Shown: positions 51,751-60,806, counted from the stretch's first letter. The stretch is DNA of 64,000 nucleotides from Betaproteobacteria bacterium (GCA_016716535.1 JADJWD010000007.1:124001-188000), one strand, 5' to 3'. Translations and numbers: made by a program. Notes: generated from the sequence alone by a model not told the origin.

Positions 51751-52653
51751 CTATGCGGCAACGCGCCGCTTCGAGCGCGCCCACCGCGGCCAGAACACGT
51801 TGATCGCCAGCCCGGCGATCACCAGCACCGAGGCGGCCACCTTCGATGCCGGCATCGGCTCGCCGAGCACGAGCGCGGCGCTGATCATGCCGAACACCGG
51901 CACGCCCAGCGCCCACGGCGTGATCGTCGCCGCTGCGTGGCGTGAGAGCAGCCAGGCCCACCCCGCGTAGCCGAAGAGCGCGTTGCCCGCCGCCTGCCAG
52001 ACAACGGCCAGCCACGTGCCCGCGTCGGCGCGCACGACACCCTGCCACACCGCCGCCGGCCCTTCGAGCACGAGCGACAGCACGACGAGCGGCGGCACCG
52101 CGAAGGCGCTCGACCAGACCATGTAGCCGAGCATGTCCACCTCGGGCCCGGCGCGACGGCTGACGAGGTTGCCGGCCGACCATGACAACGCCGCGAGCAG
52201 CACGAGCACGAGGCCCAGCGGCGTCGCGCCCGCCGCCGCGCTGTGCGAGGCGATCCACCCGAGCCCGGCCACGGCGAGCGCCAGCGCCACCCCTTGATAG
52301 GCGCGCGGCCGCTCGCCTTCGAGCGCCATCGCCAGGCCGATCGTGAAGAACACCTGCGTCTGCACGACGAGCGAGGCGAGCCCCGGCGCGATGTCGCTGC
52401 GGATCGCCACGTACAAGAGCCCGAACTGCCCCACGCCGATCAGCACGCCATAGGCCGCCAGCTGCCGCCACGGCACGCGCGGCCGCGCGATGAAGAACGC
52501 CGCCGGCACGAACGCCAGCGCAAAGCGCAGCACCGCCAGCGCCAGCGGCGGCAGCGCGTCGAGCGCAAAGCGGATGACGACGAAGTTGGTGCCCCACACC
52601 GCAACAACGGCGAGCGCCAGCGCCGCGTGCGAAAGCGGCAGGTGCCGACTCAT
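51751..52653 (-). CDS. EamA/DMT superfamily transporter (RhaT/YdcZ-like)
   Basis: This 300-residue inner-membrane protein has ten hydrophobic helices in two EamA repeats. The first repeat has LALAVVAVWGTNFVVIRFAL and LAVLRFALAFVPAAFF, and the second has LLAALSWSAGNLVSRRAG and TITPWALGVPVFGMISAALVLGE. The pattern AVVAVWGTNFV and APLVPVF-like segment match the O-acetylserine/cysteine exporter (EamA/YfiK-like) subgroup, but the substrate is unproven. ATG 52653 is used; upstream in-frame sequence lies in a 12-bp repeat and the neighbouring gene. Confidence 0.88.
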   Translation of the reverse strand: MSRHLPLSHAALALAVVAVWGTNFVVIRFALDALPPLALAVLRFALAFVPAAFFIARPRVPWRQLAAYGVLIGVGQFGLLYVAIRSDIAPGLASLVVQTQVFFTIGLAMALEGERPRAYQGVALALAVAGLGWIASHSAAAGATPLGLVLVLLAALSWSAGNLVSRRAGPEVDMLGYMVWSSAFAVPPLVVLSLVLEGPAAVWQGVVRADAGTWLAVVWQAAGNALFGYAGWAWLLSRHAAATITPWALGVPVFGMISAALVLGEPMPASKVAASVLVIAGLAINVFWPRWARSKRRVAA

Positions 52654-52667
52654 CGCGCGGCTCGGGT

Positions 52668-52715
52668 GCGGCTCAGGACGCGACTCAGGGCGCGACTCAG
52701 GGCGCGGCTCAGGGC
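52668..52715. repeat. Four tandem 12-bp repeats (GCGRCTCAGGRC)
   Basis: Four adjacent copies of the 12-mer GCG(G/A)CTCAGG(A/G)C occupy 52668-52715, upstream of the EamA start and reaching the last codons of the TerB-like gene. The unit length (12) keeps any reading frame. Such a tandem array can vary in copy number by slippage. Confidence 0.85.
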
Positions 52716-53191
52716 GCGGGGGGCGCGGCGGCGCCCGCTTCCTGCTGGACGCGGCGCCGCGCGTGCTGGCTGGCGCCGGGCGGCACGTGCAGCAGGTCTG
52801 CGACGCGCCACAGCACATGCCGCTCGTGGTCGCTCAGGTGACCGTCGGCCAGCGCGACGCGCCACATGTGCTCGATCATCGCGATCTTCTGCGGCATCTC
52901 GAAGCGCTCGTTGATGCGCGACGTGAAGGCAAAGAGGTCGGTGGCATCGCGCGCCGTGCGCTCGGCGAGTTCCGTGAGGCGCGCCGCCTCGTCGTCGGCG
53001 AGCGCGAACTTGGCACGCAGCGCCGCAAGCACGGCCGCGCGCTCGTCGGCGTGGAAGCTCGCGTCGGCGCGCATCACTTCGACCAGCATCACCGCGGTCG
53101 CCAGCTGCAGCGCGTGCTGCGCGCCGGCGGGAGCGGCGCCGGGCGCCGGCGGCACGAGGCTGTCGAACAGGTCCTTCAGGGTCTTCAGCAC
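52709..53191 (-). CDS. TerB-like (tellurite-resistance/DUF533-type) protein
   Basis: This helical protein of about 160 residues has the TerB fold: AVMLVEVMRADASFHADERAAV, and MIEHMWRVALADGHLSDHE with VLWRVADLLHVP. The conserved acidic Asp/Glu positions fit the metal-binding TerB surface. The start is not certain: GTG 53191 begins LKTLKDLFDSLVPP and fits the family; an upstream in-frame start at 53218 adds nine residues. The C-terminal 20 residues are Ala/Pro/Arg-rich and lie beside the 12-bp repeats. No other ter genes are near, so tellurite resistance is not implied. Confidence 0.82.
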   Translation of the reverse strand: MLKTLKDLFDSLVPPAPGAAPAGAQHALQLATAVMLVEVMRADASFHADERAAVLAALRAKFALADDEAARLTELAERTARDATDLFAFTSRINERFEMPQKIAMIEHMWRVALADGHLSDHERHVLWRVADLLHVPPGASQHARRRVQQEAGAAAPPAP

Positions 53192-53245
53192 GCGGCGATG
53201 ATGGCACGCGCGCGGCATGCGCCCGGCGCGAGGGTCTTCAGATCC

Positions 53246-54850
53246 TCACCGCTCCGCAATGAAATGCTGCGTCGTCACCTCCTCGCCCGCCGGCACGAAG
53301 GCGCGCACGCGCGCCTCGAGTTCCTGGTCGGCGAGCGTGGCACGCGCGCGCTGGTGCAGGTAGTCGGCCCACGAGGCGACGATGAAGCGCTCGACGTAGC
53401 GCGTCGGGTCGCCGAGGTCGCGGTAGATGCGCCAGAAGGTCGCGCCGTCGCGGCGGCGCGGCGCCCTCATTTGCGTCAGCGCGTCGAGAAAGGCCTCCTG
53501 GTCCCCGGCGCGGATGTGATACGCGATCTCCACGGCGACCGGCCCCGCCTCGGGCTCGGGCTCCTCGGCGACGAAGAGGTCGTGCCACGGTGAGGCCGGC
53601 GTCACGTCCTCGGTCGCACCGATCCGCACCGGGAACGGTCGCGCGAGCAGGAGGCCCGCGGCCATCGCCAGCGCCGACGCGGTGAGTGCCACCTGCAGGC
53701 CGACCAGCCCCGACAGCGCGCCCCACAGCGCCGAGCCGATGGCAAACGCGCCGAGCGCCGCCAGCGCGTGCAGCGCCGCGGCGCGCGCGCGCACCCACGG
53801 CGGCGCGCTCATCTGCGTGGCGGTGTTGAAGGTGGACATCACCGCCATCCACGCCGCGCCGGCGGCGAGCAGCGCCGCGTAGATCGCCCAGATCCACGGC
53901 GACCACGCGGCCACCGCGGTGGCCGCGCCGAAGACGACGCAGCCGGCGACGACGATGTGCTCGTGCGAGACGCGCGCGCGCACGCGGCCGATGACGAGCC
54001 CGGCGCACACCGCGCCGATGCCGAGGCACCCCATCAGGAGGCCGAAGCCCGAAGCGCCAAGCCCGATGCGCTTTTGCCCGATCACCGGCAGCAGCGCCCA
54101 CAGCGCCGAGCCGGCGGCGCTGTAGGCGGATGTGCGCAGCAGCTGCGCGAACACCGCCTCGGAGTGCCACGCGAAGCGCAGCGCCGCGCGCATGCCGCCC
54201 CACAGCCGCTCGGCCGGCAGGCGCGAGGGCGGGTGCGGCTTCGGCGGATGGCGGCGCACCGACTGCAGCATCACCAGCGTGCCGACGAGCGCGATGAAGA
54301 AGACGAACGGCCCGCCGACCTGCGCGAAGACGAAGCCACCGAGCGTGGGCCCGAGCGCGCGCGCCGCGTTGTAGGCGATCGAGACGACGGTGATCGCCTG
54401 CCCGAGTTCTTCTCGCGGCACGCTGTCGGCCACCGTCGAGTTCCATGCCGGCGTGATCAAAGCCGTCGAGCAGCCGGCGACGAAGGTCAAGAGCAAGAGC
54501 CCCGCCGGGCCGACCGCGTCCCACGCGAGCAGCACGGCAAGCAGCGCCACCGCGACCGCCTGCGTCGCGAGCGACGCGACGATGAGCCGCCGCCGGTCGG
54601 TGGTGTCGGCCAGCACGCCGGCCGGCAGCGACAGCAGGAACATCGGCCCGAAGACGGCCGTCTGCACGAGCGCTGCGAGGAAGCCCGAGCCGGTGGCTTC
54701 GACCATCTCCCAGGTCGCGGCCATCGTCTGCATCGCGTTGCCGATGAAGTACACCGCGCCGCCCGCGGCCAGGCCGCGGAAGGTGGGATGGCGCAGCGTG
54801 TGCGCGACGGGGTGCGCGGCGGCGTGCGTGACAGGCGCGGGGCTGGCCAT
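53246..54850 (-). CDS. MFS transporter with C-terminal ABM-like domain (MFS_3 type)
   Basis: This 534-residue carrier has twelve helices in the first 425 residues: GGAVYFIGNAMQTMAATWEM, LSLPAGVLADTTDRRRL, TPAWNSTVADSVPREELG and ARALGPTLGG. The last 100 residues are soluble and form a small alpha/beta domain (VEIAYHIRAGDQEAFLDAL, FWRIYRDLGDPTRYVERF) like antibiotic-biosynthesis monooxygenase domains. The EntS/TES-like MFS_3 family (secretion-effector type) has this layout. The substrate is unknown. ATG 54850 is preferred. It lies ten bases from the dusC stop and is probably in one leftward transcript with dusC. Confidence 0.88.
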   Translation of the reverse strand: MASPAPVTHAAAHPVAHTLRHPTFRGLAAGGAVYFIGNAMQTMAATWEMVEATGSGFLAALVQTAVFGPMFLLSLPAGVLADTTDRRRLIVASLATQAVAVALLAVLLAWDAVGPAGLLLLTFVAGCSTALITPAWNSTVADSVPREELGQAITVVSIAYNAARALGPTLGGFVFAQVGGPFVFFIALVGTLVMLQSVRRHPPKPHPPSRLPAERLWGGMRAALRFAWHSEAVFAQLLRTSAYSAAGSALWALLPVIGQKRIGLGASGFGLLMGCLGIGAVCAGLVIGRVRARVSHEHIVVAGCVVFGAATAVAAWSPWIWAIYAALLAAGAAWMAVMSTFNTATQMSAPPWVRARAAALHALAALGAFAIGSALWGALSGLVGLQVALTASALAMAAGLLLARPFPVRIGATEDVTPASPWHDLFVAEEPEPEAGPVAVEIAYHIRAGDQEAFLDALTQMRAPRRRDGATFWRIYRDLGDPTRYVERFIVASWADYLHQRARATLADQELEARVRAFVPAGEEVTTQHFIAER

Positions 54851-54860
54851 CGGCGCGCGA

Positions 54861-55862
54861 TCAGGCCGCAGCGGCTTCAGCGGTGGCGCGGGCCGTGGCC
54901 ACGTCGCGAGCCACATCGACCGCGGCCGCGCCGTCGAACAGCAGCCGCTCGACGACCCGCGGCTCGTTGTGCACGCGCACCGCGTCGAACGCCGCCTGCG
55001 CCTCGGGGAAGCGGCGTCGCATCAGGTTGAGCCACTGCTTGACGCGCCCGGCGCGATGGCGCGGCGAGACGTGGCCGGCGATGCGCTGCCAGTAGTGGCG
55101 CAGGTGCGGCTGCAACGTTTGCCAGTCGGGTGCGGCGAGCCCGCGGATCGCCAGCGCCAGGCCTGGGTCGCTGACGATGCCGCGGCCGAGCATCAGCGCG
55201 TCGCAGCCGCTGATCGCCAGGCACCGGCGCGCGTCGGCCACCGTCCACACCTCGCCGTTGGCGACGACCGGCAGGCGCACCGCGCTTCGGATCTCGGCGA
55301 TGCGGTGCCAGTAGGCAGGCGGCCGGTAACCGTGCAGCTTGGTGCGCGCGTGCACGGTCAGCTCGCTCGCACCGGCAGCCTCGATGGCGCGCGCGCAGTC
55401 GAGCATGCGCGCTTCGTCGCGGTGGCCGAGCCGCATCTTCGCGCTCACCGGCAGGTGCGCCGGCACGGCGCGCCGCACCGCCGCGACGATGGCGTGCACC
55501 AGCTCGGGCTCGTCGAGCAGCACGGCGCCGCCGCGATGGCGGTTCACCGTGGGCGCCGGGCAGCCGAAGTTGAGGTCGATGCCGAACTGCGCGCCGGGCC
55601 CGAGCGTCGCCAGCAGCGCCGCGTTGTCGGCCAGGCACGCCGGGTCGCTGCCGAGCAGCTGCGCGCGCACCGGCGTGCCGGCCGGCGTGCGGCCGCCGGC
55701 CAGCAGCTCGGGCACGAGGCGCGTGAAGACGCGCTCGGGCAGCAACTGGTCGGTGATGCGGATGAACTCCGACACCGCGAGGTCGATGCCGCCCACGCGC
55801 GTGAGCACGTCGCGCAGGCTCGCGTCGAGCAGGCCTTCCATCGGCGCGAGCAGGATGCGCAT
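54861..55862 (-). CDS. dusC: tRNA-dihydrouridine synthase DusC
   Basis: This 333-residue flavoenzyme reduces uridine in the tRNA D-loop (position 16 in the DusC class). It has LLAPMEGLLDASLRDVL (FMN site), the catalytic IDLNFGCPAPTVNRHRGG (Cys101), VSAKMRLGHRDE and LTVHARTKLHGY, GEVWTVADARRCLAISG and DALMLGRGIVSDP. The MEGL form rather than MAGVTD distinguishes DusC from DusB. It precedes the MFS transporter in the leftward direction and is divergent from the NCS2 permease with 169 bases between. Confidence 0.95.
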   Translation of the reverse strand: MRILLAPMEGLLDASLRDVLTRVGGIDLAVSEFIRITDQLLPERVFTRLVPELLAGGRTPAGTPVRAQLLGSDPACLADNAALLATLGPGAQFGIDLNFGCPAPTVNRHRGGAVLLDEPELVHAIVAAVRRAVPAHLPVSAKMRLGHRDEARMLDCARAIEAAGASELTVHARTKLHGYRPPAYWHRIAEIRSAVRLPVVANGEVWTVADARRCLAISGCDALMLGRGIVSDPGLALAIRGLAAPDWQTLQPHLRHYWQRIAGHVSPRHRAGRVKQWLNLMRRRFPEAQAAFDAVRVHNEPRVVERLLFDGAAAVDVARDVATARATAEAAAA

Positions 55863-55930
55863 GTCGTCGTCGTCGGCTGCGGCAGCGGGCCGGCCAGTCT
55901 AACGAGCCGGACCTCGGGGTGGACCCGCTT

Positions 55931-55961
55931 GCCGATGCCGGCGCGAGCGCCGAGCATCGGC
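55931..55961 (+). promoter_or_regulatory. Long stem-loop in the leader of the NCS2 permease gene
   Basis: Arms GCCGATGCCGGCG and CGCCG-A-GCATCGGC pair over 13 positions with a single bulged A around a CGAG loop. It lies 70 bases upstream of the NCS2 permease ATG in the dusC/permease divergent region. No T-tract follows, so a leader structure or operator is more likely than a terminator. GAGGAGAA before the permease ATG is the ribosome site. Confidence 0.5.
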
Positions 55962-56031
55962 CGGGGGCGCCGGCCGGCGCGCAGGCGCGCCCCGCACAAC
56001 CCACGAGGACAACCACGAGGAGAACCGTCCG

Positions 56032-57339
56032 ATGGCTTCGATGCTCGGCTGGCGCGAGGTGCGCCCGCAACCCGGCGAGGTGGTCGCCCCCGACGAGCGG
56101 CTGCCGTGGCCGCAGACCGCGGCGATGGGCGTGCAGCATGTCATCGCGATGTTCGGCGCCACCGTGCTGGCGCCGCTGCTGATGGGGTTCGATCCCAACG
56201 TCGCGATCCTGATGAGCGGCGTGGGCACGCTGATCTTCTTCGTGCTCGTCGGCGGCCGCGTGCCCAGCTACCTCGGCTCGAGCTTCGCGTTCATCGGCGT
56301 CGTCATCGCCGCCACCGGCTTTGCCGGCAAGGGCGCCAACGCCAACATCGGCGTCGCGCTCGGCGGCATCATCGCCTGCGGCGCGCTGTACACGGCGATC
56401 GGCCTGGTCGTGATGGCCACCGGCACGAAGTGGATCGAGACGCTGATGCCGCCGGTGGTCACCGGCGCCGTCGTCGCCGTCATCGGGCTGAACCTCGCCG
56501 GCATCCCGGTGAAGAACATGGCGCCCACCGCGTTCGACGCGTGGATGCAGGCGCTGACCTTCCTCGCCGTCGCCGCGGTGGCGGTGTTCACGCGCGGCAT
56601 GACGCAGCGCCTCTTGATCCTCGTCGGCCTCGTCGTCGCCAGCGTCATCTACGCGGTGCTGACCAACGGCTTCGGCCTCGGCAAGCCGATCGACACCGCC
56701 GGTATCGCCAACGCCGCGTGGTTCGGCGCGCCGAACTTCGCCGCGCCCGTGTTCAGCGCCAGCGCGATGCTGCTGATCGCGCCGGTGGCGATCATCCTCG
56801 TGGCCGAGAACCTCGGCCACATCAAGGCGGTGAGCGCGATGACCGGCCGCGACCTCGACCCGCTGATCGGCCGCGCCTTCGTCGGCGACGGCATCGCGAC
56901 GATGGTCTCCGGCGCCGCCGGCGGCACCGGCGTCACCACCTACGCCGAGAACATCGGCGTCATGGCAGCGACGAAGATCTACTCGACCGCGACCTTCGTC
57001 GTCGCGGCGCTGATCGCCGTCGTGCTCGGCTTCAGCCCGAAGTTCGGCGCGCTGATCCAGGCCATTCCGCTGGCGGTGATGGGCGGCGTGTCGATCGTCG
57101 TCTTCGGCCTCATCGCCGTGGCCGGCGCGAAGATCTGGGTCGACAACCGCGTCGACTTCAGCGACAACCGCAACCTCGTGCTGGTGGCCATCACGCTCGT
57201 GCTGGGCACCGGCGACTTCACGCTGAAGTTCGGCCAGTTCGCGCTCGGCGGCATCGGCACCGCGACCTTCGGCGCCATCCTGTTGTGGGCGCTGCTGCGG
57301 CGCGGCGGCGAGGCGCCGGCCGCCCGGCCGCCGGGCTGA
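56032..57339 (+). CDS. NCS2 nucleobase:cation symporter (uracil/pyrimidine permease type)
   Basis: This 435-residue inner-membrane permease has about 14 hydrophobic segments and the NCS2 signature. It begins LPWPQTAAMGVQHVIAMFG, then YLGSSFAFIGVV, the substrate-site ILVAENLGHIKAV, and GGTGVTTYAENIGVMAATK. This GGxGxTTYAENIG form is that of the UraA/RutG uracil permeases rather than the xanthine permeases. It probably imports uracil or a related pyrimidine. No rut or pyr operon genes are adjacent. Two PLP enzymes follow downstream in the same direction but are 95 bases away. Confidence 0.92.
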   Translation: MASMLGWREVRPQPGEVVAPDERLPWPQTAAMGVQHVIAMFGATVLAPLLMGFDPNVAILMSGVGTLIFFVLVGGRVPSYLGSSFAFIGVVIAATGFAGKGANANIGVALGGIIACGALYTAIGLVVMATGTKWIETLMPPVVTGAVVAVIGLNLAGIPVKNMAPTAFDAWMQALTFLAVAAVAVFTRGMTQRLLILVGLVVASVIYAVLTNGFGLGKPIDTAGIANAAWFGAPNFAAPVFSASAMLLIAPVAIILVAENLGHIKAVSAMTGRDLDPLIGRAFVGDGIATMVSGAAGGTGVTTYAENIGVMAATKIYSTATFVVAALIAVVLGFSPKFGALIQAIPLAVMGGVSIVVFGLIAVAGAKIWVDNRVDFSDNRNLVLVAITLVLGTGDFTLKFGQFALGGIGTATFGAILLWALLRRGGEAPAARPPG

Positions 57340-57434
57340 AGCCCGCACGATGAGACGGGCGACCGCGCCGCGCTGCTAACCTGCGGCCCCCACACACCCA
57401 CCGGCGCGCGCCTTTGCCGCGTCGATTGCCCACC

Positions 57435-58565
57435 ATGCCCGGCCTGCTGCCCCACGTCGACCCCGACGGCCTGCTCGAGTACTCGGTCGTCTACACCGAC
57501 CGCGCGCTGAACCACATGTCGCGCCGCTTCCAGCGCGTGATGCAGGACCTGTCGAAGACGCTGAAAGAGGTCTACGGCGCGCGCTCGGCCGTCGTCGTGC
57601 CGGGCAGCGGCAGCTTCGGCATGGAGGCGGTGGCGCGGCAGTTCGCGCGCGGCAGGAAGGTGCTCGTCATCCGCAACGGCTGGTTCAGCTACCGCTGGAG
57701 CCAGATCTTCGAGATGGGCGCGATCCCCTCGGAGACGACGGTGCTGAAGGCGCGCATGACGTCGACTGGGCCGAAGTCGCCGTTCGCGCCGGCGCCGATC
57801 GACGAAGTGGTGGCGACGATCCGGCGCGAGAAGCCGGCGCTCGTCTTCGCGCCGCACACCGAAACGTCGGCCGGCATGATCCTGCCGCACGACTACCTGC
57901 GCGCCGTGGCCGCCGCGGTGCACGAGCACGGCGGCCTCTTCGTGCTGGACTGCGTCGCCTCGGGCTGCATCTGGGTCGACATGGCCGAGACAGGCGTCGA
58001 CATCATCGTCAGCGCACCGCAAAAGGGCTGGAGCAGCACGCCGTGCGCCGGCCTCGTCATGCTGGGCGACGAGGCGCGCCGGCGCATCGACGGCACGACG
58101 AGCGACAGCTTCTCGATGGACCTGAAGAAGTGGTTGTCGATCATGGAGACACACGAGAAGGGCCAGATCGCCTACCACGCGACGCTGCCCACCGACGGCC
58201 TGGTGCAGCTGCGCGACGCGATGCAGGAAACGGCGGCGCTCGGCTTCGACGCGGCGCGCGCCGCGCAGCAGGCGCTCGGCGAGCGCGTGCGCGCGCTGCT
58301 CGCCGCGCGCGGCATCGCCAGCGTCGCGGCGCCGGGCTTCGAGGCGCCGGGCGTCGTCGTCGCCTACACCGACCGCGCCGACTGGGCCAGCACGCAGGCC
58401 TTCGCGGCGCAGGGCTTGCAGATCGCCGCCGGCGTGCCGCTGGCGTGTGACGAGCCGGCCGACTTTCGCACCTTCCGCATCGGCCTGTTCGGCCTGGACA
58501 AGCTGAAGAACGTCGATCGGACGGTGTCCACTTTCGAGCGTGCGCTCGACGCGGCGCTGCGCTGA
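57435..58565 (+). CDS. Class V aminotransferase (serine/alanine-glyoxylate type)
   Basis: This 376-residue PLP enzyme resembles serine-glyoxylate and alanine-glyoxylate aminotransferases. It has the phosphate-binding region VVVPGSGSFGMEAVARQF, APHTETSAGMILP, the cofactor Asp in FVLDCVASGCIWVDM, and the Schiff-base Lys197 in SAPQKGWSS. The C-terminal FRIGLFGLDKL is typical. ATG 57435 is preferred over 57414 because the extra seven residues are basic and not conserved. The exact amino donor is unknown. The downstream dienelactone-hydrolase and class IV aminotransferase genes could be cotranscribed (gaps of 48 and 41 bases). Confidence 0.9.
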   Translation: MPGLLPHVDPDGLLEYSVVYTDRALNHMSRRFQRVMQDLSKTLKEVYGARSAVVVPGSGSFGMEAVARQFARGRKVLVIRNGWFSYRWSQIFEMGAIPSETTVLKARMTSTGPKSPFAPAPIDEVVATIRREKPALVFAPHTETSAGMILPHDYLRAVAAAVHEHGGLFVLDCVASGCIWVDMAETGVDIIVSAPQKGWSSTPCAGLVMLGDEARRRIDGTTSDSFSMDLKKWLSIMETHEKGQIAYHATLPTDGLVQLRDAMQETAALGFDAARAAQQALGERVRALLAARGIASVAAPGFEAPGVVVAYTDRADWASTQAFAAQGLQIAAGVPLACDEPADFRTFRIGLFGLDKLKNVDRTVSTFERALDAALR

Positions 58566-58613
58566 AGCCAATCGAGTTGCACGCAACCCCACGAACGACA
58601 GGAGACCGAAGCG

Positions 58614-59489
58614 ATGCTGAAAGAAGAGTTCGACACCCTCGTGCCCGCCGGCGACCCGAGCCGCCGCAGCTTCATGCGCACCGCGGTGGGCAGCGGCTTC
58701 GCCGCCGCGACGCTGCCGATCGCCGCGCAGACGGTGGTCAAGACCGACAGCGCCGGCCTCGTCACCGGCGAAGTGATGATCCCCGTCGGCGACTTCAAGA
58801 TGCCCGCCTACCGCGCCGCGCCGGCGCAGCGCACGGGCGCGCCGCTCGTGCTCGTCATCAGCGAGATCTTCGGCGTGCACGAGTACATCGCCGACGTGGC
58901 GCGCCGCTTCGCCAAGGCCGGCTACTACGCGGTGGCGCCCGAGCTCTTCGTGCGCCAGGGCGACGCCGGCAGCTACGGCGAGATCGCCAAGCTCATCGCC
59001 GAGGTCATCTCGAAGGTGCCCGACGAACAGGTGATGAAGGACCTCGACGCCACCGTCGCGTGGGCGCGCGGCCAAGGGGCCGGCACCGCCGGCATCGGCG
59101 TCACGGGTTTCTGCTGGGGCGGGCGCATCACGTGGCTGTACGCCGCGCACCAGCCGGCGGTGAAGGCCGGCGTTGCGTGGTACGGGCGGCTCGTCGGCAA
59201 CAGCACGCCGCTGAACCCGAAGCACCCGGTCGACGTGGCCGGCGCATTGAACGGGCCGGTGCTCGGGCTTTATGGCGCGGCCGACACCGGCATTCCGCTG
59301 GACACGGTGGAGAAGATGAAGGCGGCGCTCGCCTCGGGCAACGCCGCGGCGAAGAAGAGCGAGTTCGTCGTCTACCCCGACGCGCCGCACGCCTTCCACG
59401 CCGACTACCGGCCGAGCTTCCGCAAGGAGCCGGCCGAAGACGGCTGGAAGCGCGCGCTGGCCTGGTTCAAGGCCCACGGCGTCGCCTGA
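58614..59489 (+). CDS. Dienelactone hydrolase family protein, Tat-type N terminus
   Basis: This 291-residue alpha/beta hydrolase is of the dienelactone hydrolase/YghX type. A twin-arginine-like SRRSFMRTAVGSGFAAAT suggests export. The catalytic triad is visible as Cys167 in GVTGFCWGGRI, Asp in YGAADTGIP, and His in DAPHAFHADY, with VLVISEIFGVHEYIAD near the oxyanion region. Such proteins hydrolyse dienelactones or other esters; most homologues of this exported form have no known substrate. AGGAGA precedes the ATG. Confidence 0.92.
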   Translation: MLKEEFDTLVPAGDPSRRSFMRTAVGSGFAAATLPIAAQTVVKTDSAGLVTGEVMIPVGDFKMPAYRAAPAQRTGAPLVLVISEIFGVHEYIADVARRFAKAGYYAVAPELFVRQGDAGSYGEIAKLIAEVISKVPDEQVMKDLDATVAWARGQGAGTAGIGVTGFCWGGRITWLYAAHQPAVKAGVAWYGRLVGNSTPLNPKHPVDVAGALNGPVLGLYGAADTGIPLDTVEKMKAALASGNAAAKKSEFVVYPDAPHAFHADYRPSFRKEPAEDGWKRALAWFKAHGVA

Positions 59490-59530
59490 GGCATCCGTTC
59501 GGGCCGCGCCCGTCGAAGGACAACCCCTCC

Positions 59531-60451
59531 ATGCCGATCCCCACCGCCCCCAAGGCCGGCACCTTCGAAGGCGGCTGCGCCTTCTGCGACGGTGCCTTCG
59601 TCGCGCTGGCCGACGCGAAGATCTCGCTGTTCGACTGGGGCTTCACGCGCTCTGACGCCACCTACGACGTGGCCAGTTGCTGGAAGGGCGCGTTCTTCCG
59701 GCTCGGCGACCACATGGACCGCTTCTTCGCCAGCCTCGACCGGCTGCGCCTTTCGATCCCGTACAGCCGCGCCGAGCTGCGCGAGATCCTGCACGGCTGC
59801 GTGCGCGCCGGCGGCCTGCAGGACGCCTACGTCGCGATGGTCTGCACGCGCGGCGTGCCGCCCAAGGGCGCGCGCGACCCGCGCCTGGCGACCAACCGCT
59901 TCTACGCCTACGCGCTGCCGTTCGTCTGGATCGCGCCGCCGGACAAGCAGGCCGCCGGCATCGACCTGCACGTCAGCGAGCGCGTGCGCATCGCGCCGGA
60001 ATCGGTCGACCCGCGCGTCAAGAACTACCACTGGATCGACCTCGTGCAAAGCCTCTTCGACGCCTACGACCGCGGCCGCGACACGAGCTGCGTCGTCGAC
60101 GCGCAGGGCCACATCGCCGAGGGCCCCGGCTTCAACGTCTTCATGGTCAAGGACGGCGTCGTGCACACCGCCGACCGCGGCGTGCTCGAAGGTGTCTCGC
60201 GCCGCACGGTGATCGAGCTGTGCCAGCGCCTGGCCATCCCGTTGACGATCGCGCCGCTTCCGGCGGCCACGTTCCGCCAGGCCGACGAGGTGTTCCTCAC
60301 CTCCACCGGCGGCGGCGTGCTGCCGGTGGCGCGGCTGGACGGCGTGCCGCTGCCGCAGTTCCCCGGGCCGATCTCGAAGCGGCTGCAAGACGCCTACTGG
60401 GCGCTGCACGACGAGCCGGCGTACCGCGATCCGGTGGATTACGGGCGGTAG
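59531..60451 (+). CDS. Class IV aminotransferase (branched-chain/D-amino-acid type)
   Basis: This 306-residue PLP enzyme of fold type IV has SLFDWGFTRSDATYDVASCW, the conserved MVCTRGVPP, and Lys164 in VDPRVKNYHWIDLVQS as cofactor lysine. EGPGFNVFMVKDGVVHTADRG and GVLEGVSRRTVIELC follow, and the FLTSTGGGVLPVARLDG motif near the end. These fit the branched-chain-aminotransferase-like family, with many non-BCAT members. GAAGGA lies nine bases before the ATG. It follows the dienelactone hydrolase gene and precedes a small hypothetical gene. Confidence 0.92.
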   Translation: MPIPTAPKAGTFEGGCAFCDGAFVALADAKISLFDWGFTRSDATYDVASCWKGAFFRLGDHMDRFFASLDRLRLSIPYSRAELREILHGCVRAGGLQDAYVAMVCTRGVPPKGARDPRLATNRFYAYALPFVWIAPPDKQAAGIDLHVSERVRIAPESVDPRVKNYHWIDLVQSLFDAYDRGRDTSCVVDAQGHIAEGPGFNVFMVKDGVVHTADRGVLEGVSRRTVIELCQRLAIPLTIAPLPAATFRQADEVFLTSTGGGVLPVARLDGVPLPQFPGPISKRLQDAYWALHDEPAYRDPVDYGR

Positions 60452-60470
60452 AGCAGGCCCCGCCACTGAC

Positions 60471-60797
60471 GTGTCCGAGGACAGCCAACTCGTCGTCCCG
60501 CCGTCGTTCGTGGCCCTCTTCGTGCCGCCCGGGCGCATCAAGCCGACGGCGCCGCGCCACGCGATCGCCGAACGCTACGAGCTGTGCGAAGACCTCGCGC
60601 AGGCGCTCGTCGAGCGCGCGCAGGCGATCCACTTCGACACCGGCGCCGACGAGGCCGAGGTGCTGCGGCGCGTGCGCCTCGGGCTCGCTGCACCGGCCGG
60701 CGTCGTCGACGCGGCCGAGGGCGGCTGGATCACGCGGCGGCTGGCCGAGCTGCTCGGCTGGCCCGACCCGGGCGAGCACGCGCCGGGCGATGCTTGA
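60471..60797 (+). CDS. Hypothetical protein (108 aa)
   Basis: This 108-residue protein has the N-terminal LVVPPSFVALFVPPGRIKP, then APRHAIAERYELCEDLAQALVER, and a helical C-terminal half ending LLGWPDPGEHAP. It looks like a conserved Burkholderiales protein sometimes labelled ATPase with chaperone activity, but it has no Walker motif, so that label is not supported. It is acidic and probably cytoplasmic. The GTG at 60471 lies 20 bases after the class IV aminotransferase stop. Confidence 0.7.
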   Translation: MSEDSQLVVPPSFVALFVPPGRIKPTAPRHAIAERYELCEDLAQALVERAQAIHFDTGADEAEVLRRVRLGLAAPAGVVDAAEGGWITRRLAELLGWPDPGEHAPGDA

Positions 60798-60806
60798 CGC
60801 ACGTCC

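Noticed and set aside
52709..53191. Tellurite-resistance operon
   Set aside because: Only a single TerB-like gene; no terC, terD or terE type genes nearby.
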